Positions 9,484-18,424 of a stretch of DNA of 64,000 nt are shown in pieces. Position 1 is the stretch's first letter, and each line of letters opens with the position of its first letter. The DNA lies in the NCBI GenBank assembly GCA_002162095.1, contig CP021424.1, forward strand, positions 2,170,001-2,234,000, in the 5' to 3' direction. The notes beneath the pieces are model-generated. The model ran no database searches, was not told where the DNA came from, and saw nothing but the letters and a program-made list of their open reading frames with translations. The DNA is from Armatimonadetes bacterium Uphvl-Ar2 (GTDB lineage: Bacteria > Armatimonadota > Fimbriimonadia > Fimbriimonadales > Fimbriimonadaceae). Made by a program: the position numbers and the translations under genes.

Positions 9484-10962
9484 TTAGTCAGCTTCTCCGC
9501 TCACGAAGGGGCTGGAATAGTTGGGCGGCTCCTTCGTAATCCACACGTCGTGAGGATGGCTCTCGCGCAAGCCGGCGTTCGTGATTCGCACAAATTCCGC
9601 TCGCTCGCGAAGGTCTTGCAGTGAACTCGCGCCGAGGTAGCCCATGCCGCTCTTGAGGCCGCCCAGCACCTGCACCATCGTCTCATTGAGCGAACCCTTG
9701 AAGGGCACCCGGCCTTCCACGCCTTCGGGCACCATCGAGGCCCCCGTGCTCTTAATCGCGAAGTAACGGTCGCTGGAGCCTTGGCGCATCGCGCCGATGC
9801 TGCCCATGCCTCGGTAGACCTTGTAGGCCCGATTACGATAAATTTCCACTTCGCCCGGGCTTTCTTCGCACCCAGCAAACATGTTGCCCATCATCACGGC
9901 GCTGGCCCCGGCGGCAAGGCTCTTCACCACATCGCCGCTGCTACGCACGCCGCCATCAGCAATCGTCGGCAAGCCCAGCTTATTGGCTTCTTCGCAGCAA
10001 TCCAAGACGGCCGTGAACTGCGGCACCCCGACCCCGGCCACCACGCGCGTGGTGCAGATGGAGCCCGCTCCGATGCCAAGGCGAAGACCATCGGCGCCTA
10101 CCGCATGAAGGTCGCGCACGCCTTCCTTGGTGGCCACGTTCCCGGCAATCACCTTCAGGTCGGGCAGCTTGTTCTTCAGCATCTTCACGCACTCAATCAC
10201 GCCGTCGCTTTGGCCGTGGGCGGCGTCAATGACAATGAAGTCCACGCCGGCTTCGAACAGTGCCTTGGCGCGCTCGTAGGGTTCGCGGAGCGGGCCAATG
10301 GCGGCGCCGACGACCAAGCGGCCCCGGCCATCCTTGGTGGCGTTCGGGTGGCGTCGCACCTTCTCGATGTCCTTGATGGTGATGAGCCCCTTGAGGTAGC
10401 CGTCGGCATCCACGATGGGCAGCTTTTCAATGCGGTGGTCGGCCAGCAGGGCTTCGGCTTGCTCCAGGCTCGTGCCTTCCTTGGTCGTCACCAGGTTCTT
10501 GCTGGTCATCCGCTCGCTGATGGGGCGGGAGTAATCGGTCTCAAAGCGAATGTCGCGGTTGGTGAGGATGCCCACCAGCAGACCCTTGTCGTCTGTGATC
10601 GGTACCCCGCTGATGCGATACCGCGCCATCAGGTTTACGGCCTCTTGGATGGTCGTTTCGGGGTTGAGCTTGAAGGGGTCGGTGATGACGCCGTGCTCGC
10701 TGCGTTTCACCCGGTCCACCTCTTCGGCTTGCCGGTCAATCGGCATATTGCGGTGGATCACGCCCACAGCCCCCTCGCGGGCAATGGCAATGGCGAGTCG
10801 GCTTTCGGTGACCGTATCCATCGGGGCCGAGACAATCGGAACCCGCAGGCGAACACCCGGCACGATCTCGGTGGAGGTGTCAACTTGGGAAGGGAGCACA
10901 GAAGAACGACGCGGGACGAGCAAGACGTCGTCGAAACTCAAACCTTCCCGAAATGAAGCCAT
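9484..10962 (-). CDS. guaB: IMP dehydrogenase
   Basis: Oxidises IMP to XMP with NAD+, the committed step of GMP synthesis. 492 residues, typical length. Begins [17 protein letters not shown]. Two CBS domains lie around residues 95-210 ([21 protein letters not shown] and [18 protein letters not shown]). The catalytic cysteine loop is [11 protein letters not shown], and the mobile flap region is [12 protein letters not shown]. The usual GPGSICTTR reads GAGSICTTR here. A CATACT -10-like box lies 5 bases before the start (10968-10973), so this too may be leaderless. It is divergent from the DUF167 gene at 11000 and upstream of the Schlafen-like cluster on the same strand. Confidence 0.97.
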   Translation of the reverse strand: MASFREGLSFDDVLLVPRRSSVLPSQVDTSTEIVPGVRLRVPIVSAPMDTVTESRLAIAIAREGAVGVIHRNMPIDRQAEEVDRVKRSEHGVITDPFKLNPETTIQEAVNLMARYRISGVPITDDKGLLVGILTNRDIRFETDYSRPISERMTSKNLVTTKEGTSLEQAEALLADHRIEKLPIVDADGYLKGLITIKDIEKVRRHPNATKDGRGRLVVGAAIGPLREPYERAKALFEAGVDFIVIDAAHGQSDGVIECVKMLKNKLPDLKVIAGNVATKEGVRDLHAVGADGLRLGIGAGSICTTRVVAGVGVPQFTAVLDCCEEANKLGLPTIADGGVRSSGDVVKSLAAGASAVMMGNMFAGCEESPGEVEIYRNRAYKVYRGMGSIGAMRQGSSDRYFAIKSTGASMVPEGVEGRVPFKGSLNETMVQVLGGLKSGMGYLGASSLQDLRERAEFVRITNAGLRESHPHDVWITKEPPNYSSPFVSGEAD

Positions 10963-10999
10963 AAGTAAGTATGGTCAAGGGTCGGTTAGACTTGTGGGC

Positions 11000-11269
11000 A
11001 TGACGACCGACGTGGCCGTGCGTGTGCACCCCAAAGCCCGCCGGAACCATGTGGAATGGGGCGAAAACGGTCTGAAAATCTGGGTGACGGCGCCCCCGGA
11101 TTCGGGTCAGGCCAATGCTGCCGTGATGGATCTCTTGGCCAAGCGCTTGCGCTGCGCCAAGTCTTCGGTGGAGATCGTGCGGGGTCACGCCAGCCGAGAT
11201 AAAGTCGTGCGTTTCACAGGATTCACGGTAGAAGACATCCAAGCCAAGCTCTCCTCGCTGGCAGAGTAA
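11000..11269 (+). CDS. DUF167 (YggU) family protein
   Basis: An 89-residue protein of the DUF167/YggU family, whose biochemical role is unknown. Recognised by VAVRVHPKARRNHV, the core VTAPPDSGQANAAVMDLLAKRL and the end VEIVRGHASRDKVVRF. The start is ATG 11000, seven bases after a TAGACT -10-like box at 10987-10992. A longer in-frame reading from 10550 lies antisense to guaB and is rejected. It is followed after 13 bases by the aldo/keto reductase, which has its own TAGACT box, so the two need not be one operon. Confidence 0.9.
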   Translation: MTTDVAVRVHPKARRNHVEWGENGLKIWVTAPPDSGQANAAVMDLLAKRLRCAKSSVEIVRGHASRDKVVRFTGFTVEDIQAKLSSLAE

Positions 11270-11282
11270 CGTAGACTGAGGC

Positions 11283-12281
11283 ATGGCCTTTCGATCTCTC
11301 GGACGCACGGGCGTCCAAGTCAGCAATCCGTGCCTCGGCACGATGACCTTCGGGTGGGAGCCAGACGATTGGGGCAGCCACGAAGGCGAAGCCATGAAGG
11401 TGATGGCCAAGGCGCTGGATCTGGGCCTCAACTTCTTTGACACCGCCGACGTCTATGCCCGAGGCACCTCCGAGACCATCCTCGGCCGCGCCATTAAGGG
11501 ACATCGAGATTCGCTGATTATCGCCACCAAGTGCCACGGCAAGATGAGCGACACGGACCCCAACGAGTGGGGCAATTCGTATCGCCATATCGTTCAAGCC
11601 TGCGAAGCCAGCCTCAAGCGCCTCGGCACGGACTACATCGATCTCTACCAAATCCACCGCCCGCAGCCGGGCATCCCGATTGACGAGACCCTGCGCGCCC
11701 TGGACCAACTGCAAAGGCAAGGGAAGATCCTTTACGCGGGGGCCAGCACCTTTGGGGCGTGGCAACTGGCCGAGGCGCACTACATCGCCAAGGAGATGGG
11801 CACGGCGGGATTTGTGTGCGAGCAGCCACCCTACAACCTCCTCGACCGCAGCATCGAGCGGGAGCTCTTGCCGTTCTGCCGCACTTACAACTACGCGGTC
11901 ATCCCGTGGTCGCCGCTGGCGGGTGGGCAGCTCACCGGCAAGTACCTGGGCGAAGTGAAGGACGCGCGCTATAGCAAGAGCGACCCGATGAACCGGGTGA
12001 GTGCCGCCTCCAGCAAGAAGGTGGCCCAGCTGAAGCGCGTAGCGGACCGGGCGGGTCTCACGCTCACGCAGCTCAGCCTCGCCTGGGTGGCGGGGCAGCC
12101 CGGAATCACGGTGCCCATCATTGGGGCGAAGTCGCCGGAGCAACTGGAGCAAACCGTCGAGGCCTGCCGCATCGTGCTGGACGACAAGACCCGCGAGGCG
12201 ATTGATCGCATCTTTGCCCCCGAGAGTGTGACGGTGTCTTACTACCGTGCCAATTTCGGGCCGAACGAGCGTCCGCGCTAA
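11283..12281 (+). CDS. aldo/keto reductase
   Basis: A 332-residue NAD(P)H-dependent oxidoreductase of the aldo/keto reductase superfamily. The TIM barrel starts FRSLGRTGVQVSNPCLGTMTFG. The catalytic tetrad is visible: Asp and Tyr in FFDTADVYARG, Lys in IATKCHG, His in YQIHRP. Cofactor-binding segments near the C-terminus are IPWSPLAGGQL and VPIIGAKSPEQLEQTVEA. The substrate cannot be told from sequence; the family members closest in feel are YajO/YghZ-like general aldehyde reductases. ATG 11283 lies five bases after TAGACT (11272-11277), a likely leaderless start. Confidence 0.93.
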   Translation: MAFRSLGRTGVQVSNPCLGTMTFGWEPDDWGSHEGEAMKVMAKALDLGLNFFDTADVYARGTSETILGRAIKGHRDSLIIATKCHGKMSDTDPNEWGNSYRHIVQACEASLKRLGTDYIDLYQIHRPQPGIPIDETLRALDQLQRQGKILYAGASTFGAWQLAEAHYIAKEMGTAGFVCEQPPYNLLDRSIERELLPFCRTYNYAVIPWSPLAGGQLTGKYLGEVKDARYSKSDPMNRVSAASSKKVAQLKRVADRAGLTLTQLSLAWVAGQPGITVPIIGAKSPEQLEQTVEACRIVLDDKTREAIDRIFAPESVTVSYYRANFGPNERPR

Positions 12282-12304
12282 ACCGCGCGCCAAAAACAAA
12301 AAGT

Positions 12305-12333
12305 GGCGGCCCCTCCGCGAGAAGGGGGCCGCC
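12305..12333 (-). terminator. Rho-independent terminator of the prepilin-like gene
   Basis: Perfect 9-bp stem (GGCGGCCCC / GGGGCCGCC). On the minus strand it is followed by CACTTTTTGTTTTTGG, so it mainly serves the gene ending at 12413. It may also slow the convergent aldo/keto reductase transcript. Confidence 0.75.
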
Positions 12334-12412
12334 GAATTTCAGGTTTGCGCTCGAGCGTTACGCCCGAGCGCGGTTTGACCAAATCCCCGGATGTCCCGGG
12401 GATAGGCCAGCT

Positions 12413-13441
12413 TTACGGGAGGGCGACGCCGGTGAGCGGGTCCAGAACCGGAGCGCCACCGTCCGTGTAGACGCGAGCGCCCCACATGTATTGGTTCACG
12501 TTCAGAGTCTGGCTAAACTTGCGGTACTTCGCCGAACCGTCGGCCAGACCGTAGTTGTCGCCGCCTTCGATGCGGCCACCGCCCGTGTAAACGGCCAGCG
12601 GGTAGTCAGTGCGCGGAGCGGTCTTGCACAGGTTGAAGATTTGGTTGGCTCCCGTCGTGACCTGGCGGTTGTTCAGCGCCCAGATCGTCGGTCGGGTGGC
12701 ACCATCTTCTTGGCTACCGAAGTAAGCCCGCGTATTGGCTTGGTCCAGCGAGTAGCCGTTGGTGCTTCGGTGGGAAGCGCTGCGGACCGTCGCCGTGATG
12801 GAGGCCGAAGCCAGGCAGCTCAGGTTGTCGGTGAAGCCGGCGATGAGGATCGTGTCGGACACGTTGTCCAGTTGTGTTTGGCTGACCACGTTGATGCCGC
12901 GGTTGACGTCACCGATGTTGCGCATGCGGGGAATGACCGCCGAGTTCACGGTGTAGGAGATGCGCGGCACTTGTTCGTCCACGACCACGCCGCCACGGAT
13001 GTAGGCGGGGGGCACGAGGGCAGGGTTGACCGTCGTGCAGACGTTCGCCGCTTGTCCCGGGGGAACCCCAGCACCACTGTTGTTATCCGACGAGCTGAAG
13101 CAGGTCGGGGCGTGGCCTCGAATCGAGTCGAGCGGGCTCACGAACATCTGAGTGTTCTTCACGTACGGCTGAACCATGGCGGACCAGTGGATATAGCCGG
13201 AGTTCGTTCCGCCGAGAGCCGGATTGAAGGCACGGTGGAAGTACGCCGACGGGTAGGTGTCGTCATAGTCCGTGGTGTAGATCGTCATGCCCAAGCTGAT
13301 CTGTTTGACGTTGGACAAGTCGCCCGTCTTCTTAGCGGCGAACTTGGCCTTCGCGAAGACCGGGAAGAGGATGGCGGCCAGGATGGCGATGATCGCGATC
13401 ACCACCAACAGCTCGATGAGCGTAAACGCGCTGCGCTTCAT
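12413..13441 (-). CDS. prepilin-like protein with FTLIELL N-terminus (pseudopilin/DUF1559 type)
   Basis: 342 residues from ATG 13441. Type IV pilin-like N-terminus: short leader MKRSA then [25 protein letters not shown] with Glu at position 5 of the mature form. The residue before the cleavage site is Ala, not the usual Gly. The remainder is a globular domain with CDSIRGH-type and GGDNYGLADGSAKYRKF motifs, the latter matching the H-X9-DG-type C-terminus common in Planctomycetes and Armatimonadota. It would be processed by a prepilin peptidase and assembled in, or displayed by, a type II secretion or pilus-like system. An in-frame extension to 13504 lacks support. A second member lies at 56551-57402. 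Confidence 0.88.
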   Translation of the reverse strand: MKRSAFTLIELLVVIAIIAILAAILFPVFAKAKFAAKKTGDLSNVKQISLGMTIYTTDYDDTYPSAYFHRAFNPALGGTNSGYIHWSAMVQPYVKNTQMFVSPLDSIRGHAPTCFSSSDNNSGAGVPPGQAANVCTTVNPALVPPAYIRGGVVVDEQVPRISYTVNSAVIPRMRNIGDVNRGINVVSQTQLDNVSDTILIAGFTDNLSCLASASITATVRSASHRSTNGYSLDQANTRAYFGSQEDGATRPTIWALNNRQVTTGANQIFNLCKTAPRTDYPLAVYTGGGRIEGGDNYGLADGSAKYRKFSQTLNVNQYMWGARVYTDGGAPVLDPLTGVALP

Positions 13442-13615
13442 GATAAGGGTAACTCCAATGCTCACGGGCTGGAGACCCCGCGAGCCGACGAAATTTAGGC
13501 ACACGATTCGGGCCGAATGAGGTGAGTTTTGCCCGTTCCGGGACGTCCTTCGGAAACGTTAAACGACGCTTAATCTGGTCTTTATCATCCCTTAAACTTC
13601 ATAACATTCTCCTAA

Positions 13616-13652
13616 CAAAAAGCCCCCTGATCCCGGGTGGGAGCAGAGGGCG
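13616..13652 (-). terminator. Rho-independent terminator of clpC
   Basis: On the minus strand GCCCTCTG pairs with CAGGGGGC (one G-U pair) around a 14-base loop, followed at once by TTTTTG. It lies 23 bases after the clpC stop. Confidence 0.75.
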
Positions 13653-13674
13653 GATTTCGACCGAAGAACAGGCC

Positions 13675-16188
13675 TTAGTTGTTGATCAGCGTGGGCTCGT
13701 CGTCGGTGCCGGGGGCCGCATCGGTGCGCCGGAAGACGACGTTGCGGTCGGCATCCAGTTCGGCGATGAGATGATCGCCCGGCTTGAACGTGCCCATCAA
13801 GAACTGCTCGGAGAGCGGGTCTTCGATGAACCGCTGCACGGCACGGCGGAGCGGACGGGCGCCGAGGTTGGGGTCGTAACCCTTCTCCACCAGCATGTCC
13901 TTCACGTCGTCCGAGAGGGCGATCGAAATTTCCATTTCCTTGGCTTGCTCGTTGATGCGCTTGAGGTAGTGATCGGCGATCTGCAGGATTTCCTCCTTCT
14001 TCAGGTGCTCGAACACGATGACCTCGTCCACACGGTTGAGGAACTCGGGGCGGAAGAGCTTCTTCATCTCTTCCAGCATCCGGTTCTTCATGCTCTCGTA
14101 GGTGCGCGGGTCGTTGAGGTCCTGCTTGCTTTCGCGGAAGCCCAAACCCTTCTCCAGCTCGATCGGGCGGACGCCCACGTTACTGGTCATGATGATGAGC
14201 GTGTTGCGGAAGTCCACCGTGCGGCCTTGGCTGTCCGTCAGGTGGCCATCTTCCATCACTTGCAGAAGGATGTTGAAAACCTCGGGGTGCGCCTTCTCGA
14301 TTTCGTCGAGCAACACCACGCAGTACGGGTTGCGCCGCACTTGCTCGGTCAGCTGGCCGCCTTCATCGTAACCGACGTAGCCCGGAGGGGCCCCCACCAG
14401 TCGCGACACCGCGAACCGCTCCATGTACTCGGACATGTCGATGCGCACGATGTTGGATTCCTTCTCATAGAGGTATCCGGCCAGCGTCTTGGCGAGTTCG
14501 GTCTTCCCGACCCCGGTGGGGCCAAGGAAGATGAAGGAAGCGATGGGGCGCTTCGGATCCTTGAGGCCGCTGCGGGCGCGGCGAATGGCGCGCGAGACGG
14601 CGCTGACGGCGTCCTTCTGACCAATGATCCGGCCGTGGAGGTCTTCCTCCATGCGGAGCAGCTTGGCGGATTCGGCTTCGACCAGCTTGGTCACGGGGAT
14701 GCCGGTCCAGCTTTGCACGATGCTCGCAATTTCGGCCTCACCCACCGTGGCGGGCGGCTTTTCTTCGGCGGCCCAGGCATCCTCGCGGGCCTGGATCGAA
14801 TCGGAAAGCTCTTCAATGGCTTCGTTCAGCTTCTTGAGGGCTTCGCCTTCGGCGTCGTGGCGGCGCAGGTGGTCCGCTTCGGCGGAAAGTCGGTGCAGGC
14901 GCTGCTTGTCCTGGCGCACATCCACCGGCGGCATGCTCAGTTGCAGGCGCACGCGGCTGGCGGCTTCGTCGATCAAGTCAATCGCCTTGTCGGGCAGGGT
15001 GCGGTCACTGATGTAGCGCTGGCTGAGAGATACCGAGGCCTTGAGAGCTTCGTCGGTGATCTCGACGCCGTGGTGCGCTTCGTAGCGCTCTCGCAGACCC
15101 TTCAGGATGTCCACCGCTTCGTCTTCGTTCGGTTCACGCACCTTCACGGCTTGGAACCGGCGATCGAGCGCGGCGTCCTTCTCCACGTACTTGCGGTACT
15201 CCTCTTGCGTGGTCGCCCCAATCACTTGGAGTTCACCGCGCGCCAGGGCCGGCTTCATGATGTTGCTGGCGTCAATCGCCCCTTCGGCGGCACCAGCCCC
15301 CACCAGGGTGTGAAGCTCATCAATAAAGAGAATGATCTGGCCGTCCGCCTTGCGGACTTCCTCCATCACCTTCTTCATGCGCTCTTCAAATTCGCCTCGG
15401 TACTTGGTACCGGCCACCAGGCCCGCGAGGTCGAGCGCCACCAGGCGCTTGTCCTTCAGCAGGTCCGGGATGTCGCCTTGCACAATGCGCAGGGCCAAAC
15501 CTTCGGCAATCGCGGTCTTCCCGACGCCCGGCTCACCCACCAAACACGCATTGTTCTTGGTGCGGCGGCTCAGGATTTGCATCACGCGCTCAATTTCTTG
15601 CTGGCGGCCGACCACCGGGTCGAGCTTGCCGTCGCGGGCGAGTTCGGTCAGGTCGCGACCAAATTCGTCCAGCGTTTGCGTCTTGGCCTGGGCGTTCGTG
15701 CTGCCCCCTTCCTTGGCGCGTTCGCTACTGCCTCGGTTGGAGCGGTTGGAAGATTCGGTGTCTTGCAGGGCCATCACTTCGCGGCGCGCACGGTCGAGCT
15801 CAATGCCGAGCTTCGCCAGCACGCGACCGGCCAGGCCGTCGCCTTCCCGAATCAGGCCGAGGAGCAGGTGCTCCGTGCCGATGTAATTGTTGTTGAGGTT
15901 GCGAGCTTCGTCGTACGCCAGGTCAATGACGCGTTTGGCGCGCGGGGTGAGGCTGAGCTCTTGCGTCTGGCGAGAATCGCCGCGCGGAAGCTGCTTTTCC
16001 ACCTCGGTGCGGATGCGGGAAAGGCCCACATTCAGGCGCTCAAGGACACGAGCCGCGACACTGTCGTTCTCTCGCACCAGGCCCAACAGCAGGTGTTCGG
16101 TGCTGACGTAGCCCTCACCAAACTTGTGTGCCTCTTCTTGAGCGTAAAAGACGACCTTTCTTGCTCGTTCCGTAAAGCGTTGCCACAT
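13675..16188 (-). CDS. clpC: AAA+ ATPase ClpC (Clp protease chaperone subunit)
   Basis: Hsp100 unfoldase that feeds ClpP. 837 residues from ATG 16188 ([12 protein letters not shown]), the usual ClpC start; an in-frame ATG at 16215 would add nine residues. Two Clp_N repeats ([28 protein letters not shown]) occupy residues 1-145. The first ATPase domain has Walker [10 protein letters not shown] near 215, and the second GPTGVGKTE near 550, with [15 protein letters not shown]. The middle domain is short (about residues 400-470), which separates ClpC from ClpB. No ctsR, mcsA or mcsB genes accompany it, and no CtsR or HAIR operator was seen upstream. Confidence 0.94.
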   Translation of the reverse strand: MWQRFTERARKVVFYAQEEAHKFGEGYVSTEHLLLGLVRENDSVAARVLERLNVGLSRIRTEVEKQLPRGDSRQTQELSLTPRAKRVIDLAYDEARNLNNNYIGTEHLLLGLIREGDGLAGRVLAKLGIELDRARREVMALQDTESSNRSNRGSSERAKEGGSTNAQAKTQTLDEFGRDLTELARDGKLDPVVGRQQEIERVMQILSRRTKNNACLVGEPGVGKTAIAEGLALRIVQGDIPDLLKDKRLVALDLAGLVAGTKYRGEFEERMKKVMEEVRKADGQIILFIDELHTLVGAGAAEGAIDASNIMKPALARGELQVIGATTQEEYRKYVEKDAALDRRFQAVKVREPNEDEAVDILKGLRERYEAHHGVEITDEALKASVSLSQRYISDRTLPDKAIDLIDEAASRVRLQLSMPPVDVRQDKQRLHRLSAEADHLRRHDAEGEALKKLNEAIEELSDSIQAREDAWAAEEKPPATVGEAEIASIVQSWTGIPVTKLVEAESAKLLRMEEDLHGRIIGQKDAVSAVSRAIRRARSGLKDPKRPIASFIFLGPTGVGKTELAKTLAGYLYEKESNIVRIDMSEYMERFAVSRLVGAPPGYVGYDEGGQLTEQVRRNPYCVVLLDEIEKAHPEVFNILLQVMEDGHLTDSQGRTVDFRNTLIIMTSNVGVRPIELEKGLGFRESKQDLNDPRTYESMKNRMLEEMKKLFRPEFLNRVDEVIVFEHLKKEEILQIADHYLKRINEQAKEMEISIALSDDVKDMLVEKGYDPNLGARPLRRAVQRFIEDPLSEQFLMGTFKPGDHLIAELDADRNVVFRRTDAAPGTDDEPTLINN

Positions 16189-16393
16189 TAGATTTTTCTT
16201 TCTGTCTCCGGTCATGCCGTCCGGTGAGCGGGGCTCACCTTTCGGAAGCTATGCCTTTTCGACGAACTCCGACCTCAAATTGTTGCCGGCTAGCTCGCCA
16301 AATGACCCTTGTTGCGCCTGTAGGTCATTGTCGGCTTGTTCTGCTTCTCACCTTACCGCTGAGCCCCGTATTCTTGTCGGGCCTCAATGCCGC

Positions 16394-16399
16394 TACAAT
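16394..16399 (+). promoter_or_regulatory. -10 box for the MCE gene
   Basis: TACAAT seven bases before ATG 16407. The predicted transcript start falls on or next to the start codon, one of the repeated leaderless-type arrangements in this window. Confidence 0.5.
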
Positions 16400-16406
16400 A
16401 AAGGAC

Positions 16407-17810
16407 ATGAATGCAGCGGCACGGGTCGGCGCCATGGTCATCGCGGTAGGGGCAATGGGGGTTTACGCTGGACAGTTCTTGCGAACCGGGGCCGGACCGG
16501 AGGCTCGCACCTACACCGCCGTTTTCGAAGATGCCGGGGGATTGGCGGCGGGCAGCAAGGTGATGTTCGCAGGCGTGGAAGTGGGCCGGGTGAAGACCGT
16601 CGGCCTGACCGATGACGCCAAAGCCGAAGTGGTGCTGCAGGTTAAGAAGGATTTGGAGCTACGGCAAGGCGTCGAGGCACTGGTGCCGACCAGCCTGGTT
16701 TCGATTGGCGTGACGGAACTGCGATTGGTGCAAGCCCGCCCGGGGACGGAGGCGCACGATCCCTCTTTGCCGCTTACCGGCCGCCTGCAAGATCCGCTCG
16801 AAGAGATCGTGCCCGACTTTGAGCCGACCTTGGTCGAGGTGAACAAGACCCTGGCCTCGGTGCAAACCCTGCTCGCCGACCGCGAGCTAAAGGCCGCCCT
16901 GGTGGGCACGCTGAAAGAAAGCCAAGGCACCGCCCGGGACGTGGGGCAGCTGGTGCGTCGCATTGACGGCCTGGTGGCCGAGAACCAAGCTACCGCCCGT
17001 AAGTCGCTGATCACCGCTTCCAACGCTCTGACCGACCTGCAAAAGGTCACCAGCGAGTTCAGTAAGCTGGTGGCGAGTGGCCAGATGCAGGACAAGACCC
17101 TGGCCCTTCTCGACAGCCTGAACGCCAGTGCCGTGCGCGCCGAGAAGCTGGTGGCGGATGTGCAGTCCCTAACTTCCGACCCCGAACTGCGGGCATCGCT
17201 CAAAGACACTCTCGAGAACGTGCGCATCGCGAGCGACAGCGCCCCCAAGCTGGCCACCAACATGGAGCAGATGACGGCCAATGGCGTGGTGATCAGCGAG
17301 GAAACGGTGGCCCTGATGAAGAAGGCCAACGAGATTGCGGAGAACGTGCAGGGTCTCATTGACAAGTTCAATCAGACGGTGGAGCGCATCGAAAAGGGAA
17401 GTGGCAGCCTGTTACCGAACGTGCAACTTGAGGCCGACGCCATTCGAACCTCCGGGCCGGACCGCATCCGCACGGACGTGAATGCCCGCATCCCGATTGG
17501 CCGCAACGAGCACCTCAACATCGGCCTCTACGATGCCTTTGAGTCGAACAAGATCAACGCCCAGATCAGCCGCCCCCTCGGACCAAAGACCGACCTTCGG
17601 TACGGGGTCTATGCCGGCCAACCCGGAGTTGGGGTAGATTCACGCGTCAGCTCTCGGTTAGGCGTGCGTGCAGACTTGTTCGGCCTTAACCAGACTCAGC
17701 TTGATGCCAAGTTACGGTACGAGTTTGGTCAGGGAGTGAACGGCTGGTTCGGAGTCGAACGGCTATTCGATCGCAATCGCCTCGCGGTCGGGGTCGGAAT
17801 CCGGCGTTAG
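16407..17810 (+). CDS. MCE-domain protein (MlaD-like lipid transport) with a beta-rich C-terminal domain
   Basis: 467 residues. One N-terminal membrane segment (VGAMVIAVGAMGVYAGQFL, residues 7-25) is followed by an MCE domain at about 35-115 (YTAVFEDAGGLAAGSKVMFAG, VEVGRVKTVGL). A long heptad-like helical region follows at about 130-335. The last ~130 residues read as alternating polar/hydrophobic strands (RTDVNARIPIG, LRYGVYAG, SSRLGVRADLFG, DAKLRYEFG, NRLAVGVGIRR), suggestive of a beta-sandwich or small barrel. MCE proteins form hexameric channels for lipid traffic between membranes. The ABC partners MlaE and MlaF are not adjacent. The next gene, rplI, starts 12 bases on. Confidence 0.85.
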   Translation: MNAAARVGAMVIAVGAMGVYAGQFLRTGAGPEARTYTAVFEDAGGLAAGSKVMFAGVEVGRVKTVGLTDDAKAEVVLQVKKDLELRQGVEALVPTSLVSIGVTELRLVQARPGTEAHDPSLPLTGRLQDPLEEIVPDFEPTLVEVNKTLASVQTLLADRELKAALVGTLKESQGTARDVGQLVRRIDGLVAENQATARKSLITASNALTDLQKVTSEFSKLVASGQMQDKTLALLDSLNASAVRAEKLVADVQSLTSDPELRASLKDTLENVRIASDSAPKLATNMEQMTANGVVISEETVALMKKANEIAENVQGLIDKFNQTVERIEKGSGSLLPNVQLEADAIRTSGPDRIRTDVNARIPIGRNEHLNIGLYDAFESNKINAQISRPLGPKTDLRYGVYAGQPGVGVDSRVSSRLGVRADLFGLNQTQLDAKLRYEFGQGVNGWFGVERLFDRNRLAVGVGIRR

Positions 17811-17822
17811 GAGACGCAAACC

Positions 17823-18356
17823 ATGAAAGTGATTTTGAAGCAAGCGGTGCCCAAGGTGGGCAAGGCTGGACAACTGGTGAAGGTGAAGCCGGGCTTTGCT
17901 CGCAACTTCCTGTTCCCCAAGGGCATGGCCGTGGTGGCTGACAAGGGCCAAATCCGCGCTCTGGAAGCCCGCAACGCCCGCGACGCCAGCAAGCTGGCCG
18001 AAACCCTGGCCGGCGCCCAAGCCATTGCCGCCAAGATCAATGGCAAGACCCTGCGCATGGAAGTCAAGGTCGGTGAAGGTGGTCGCCTGTTCGGTGCCGT
18101 CACCAGCCAAGACATCGCCGACCAGATCAACAAGGAATTTGGCGTGAACGTCGACAAGAAGGACGTGGCTCTGCTGCTCCCGATCAAGCGCACCGGCAAG
18201 TACCCGATCGAGATTGACATGCACCGCGACGTGACTATGCACATGAACGTGGCCGTGGTGGACCCGACCGCCGAAGTGGTGGCCGAAGAAGAACCGGCCG
18301 AAGCTCCGGCCGTGGCCGAAGCTCCGGAAGACGAAGCCGTCACCGAAGAAGCCTAA
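17823..18356 (+). CDS. rplI: 50S ribosomal protein L9
   Basis: L9 binds domain V of 23S rRNA and bridges neighbouring ribosomes. The first ~148 residues are a standard L9: MKVILKQAVPKVGKAGQLVKVK, FARNFLFPKGMA, a central helix, and a C-terminal domain with GEGGRLFGAVTSQDIAD. The remaining ~30 residues are an unusual acidic Ala/Glu/Pro tail (VAEEEPAEAPAVAEAPEDEA). The RBS TTAGGAG overlaps the stop of the MCE gene. It is not beside rpsF/ssb/rpsR, as is common elsewhere. A strong terminator follows at 18379-18422. Confidence 0.96.
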   Translation: MKVILKQAVPKVGKAGQLVKVKPGFARNFLFPKGMAVVADKGQIRALEARNARDASKLAETLAGAQAIAAKINGKTLRMEVKVGEGGRLFGAVTSQDIADQINKEFGVNVDKKDVALLLPIKRTGKYPIEIDMHRDVTMHMNVAVVDPTAEVVAEEEPAEAPAVAEAPEDEAVTEEA

Positions 18357-18378
18357 ACCGCACCGGGACTGCGTCCCT

Positions 18379-18424
18379 CCGCCGCCTTCACACGTCTTGG
18401 ACTAATGTGAAGGCGGTTTTCTTT
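18379..18424 (+). terminator. Rho-independent terminator of rplI overlapping the next gene's start
   Basis: Perfect 11-bp stem, CCGCCTTCACA / TGTGAAGGCGG, with a 13-base loop and then TTTTCTTTTG. The right arm contains GTG 18407, the start of the next secreted protein, so termination or folding here could limit both its transcription and its translation. Confidence 0.8.

Noticed and set aside
12491-13498. 335-residue open frame opposite the prepilin-like gene
   Set aside because: Antisense to a gene with clear family motifs; own sequence is Arg/Val-rich and unlike a protein family.
13442-13560. possible c-di-GMP (GEMM) riboswitch in the leader of the prepilin-like gene
   Set aside because: GGGCAAAA and several short stems occur on the minus strand, but the conserved GEMM blocks and tetraloop receptor are not in place.
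13522-16191. 889-residue open frame opposite clpC
   Set aside because: Fully antisense to a conserved gene; long open frames on the opposite strand are expected in GC-rich coding DNA, and the product is low-complexity with no domain.
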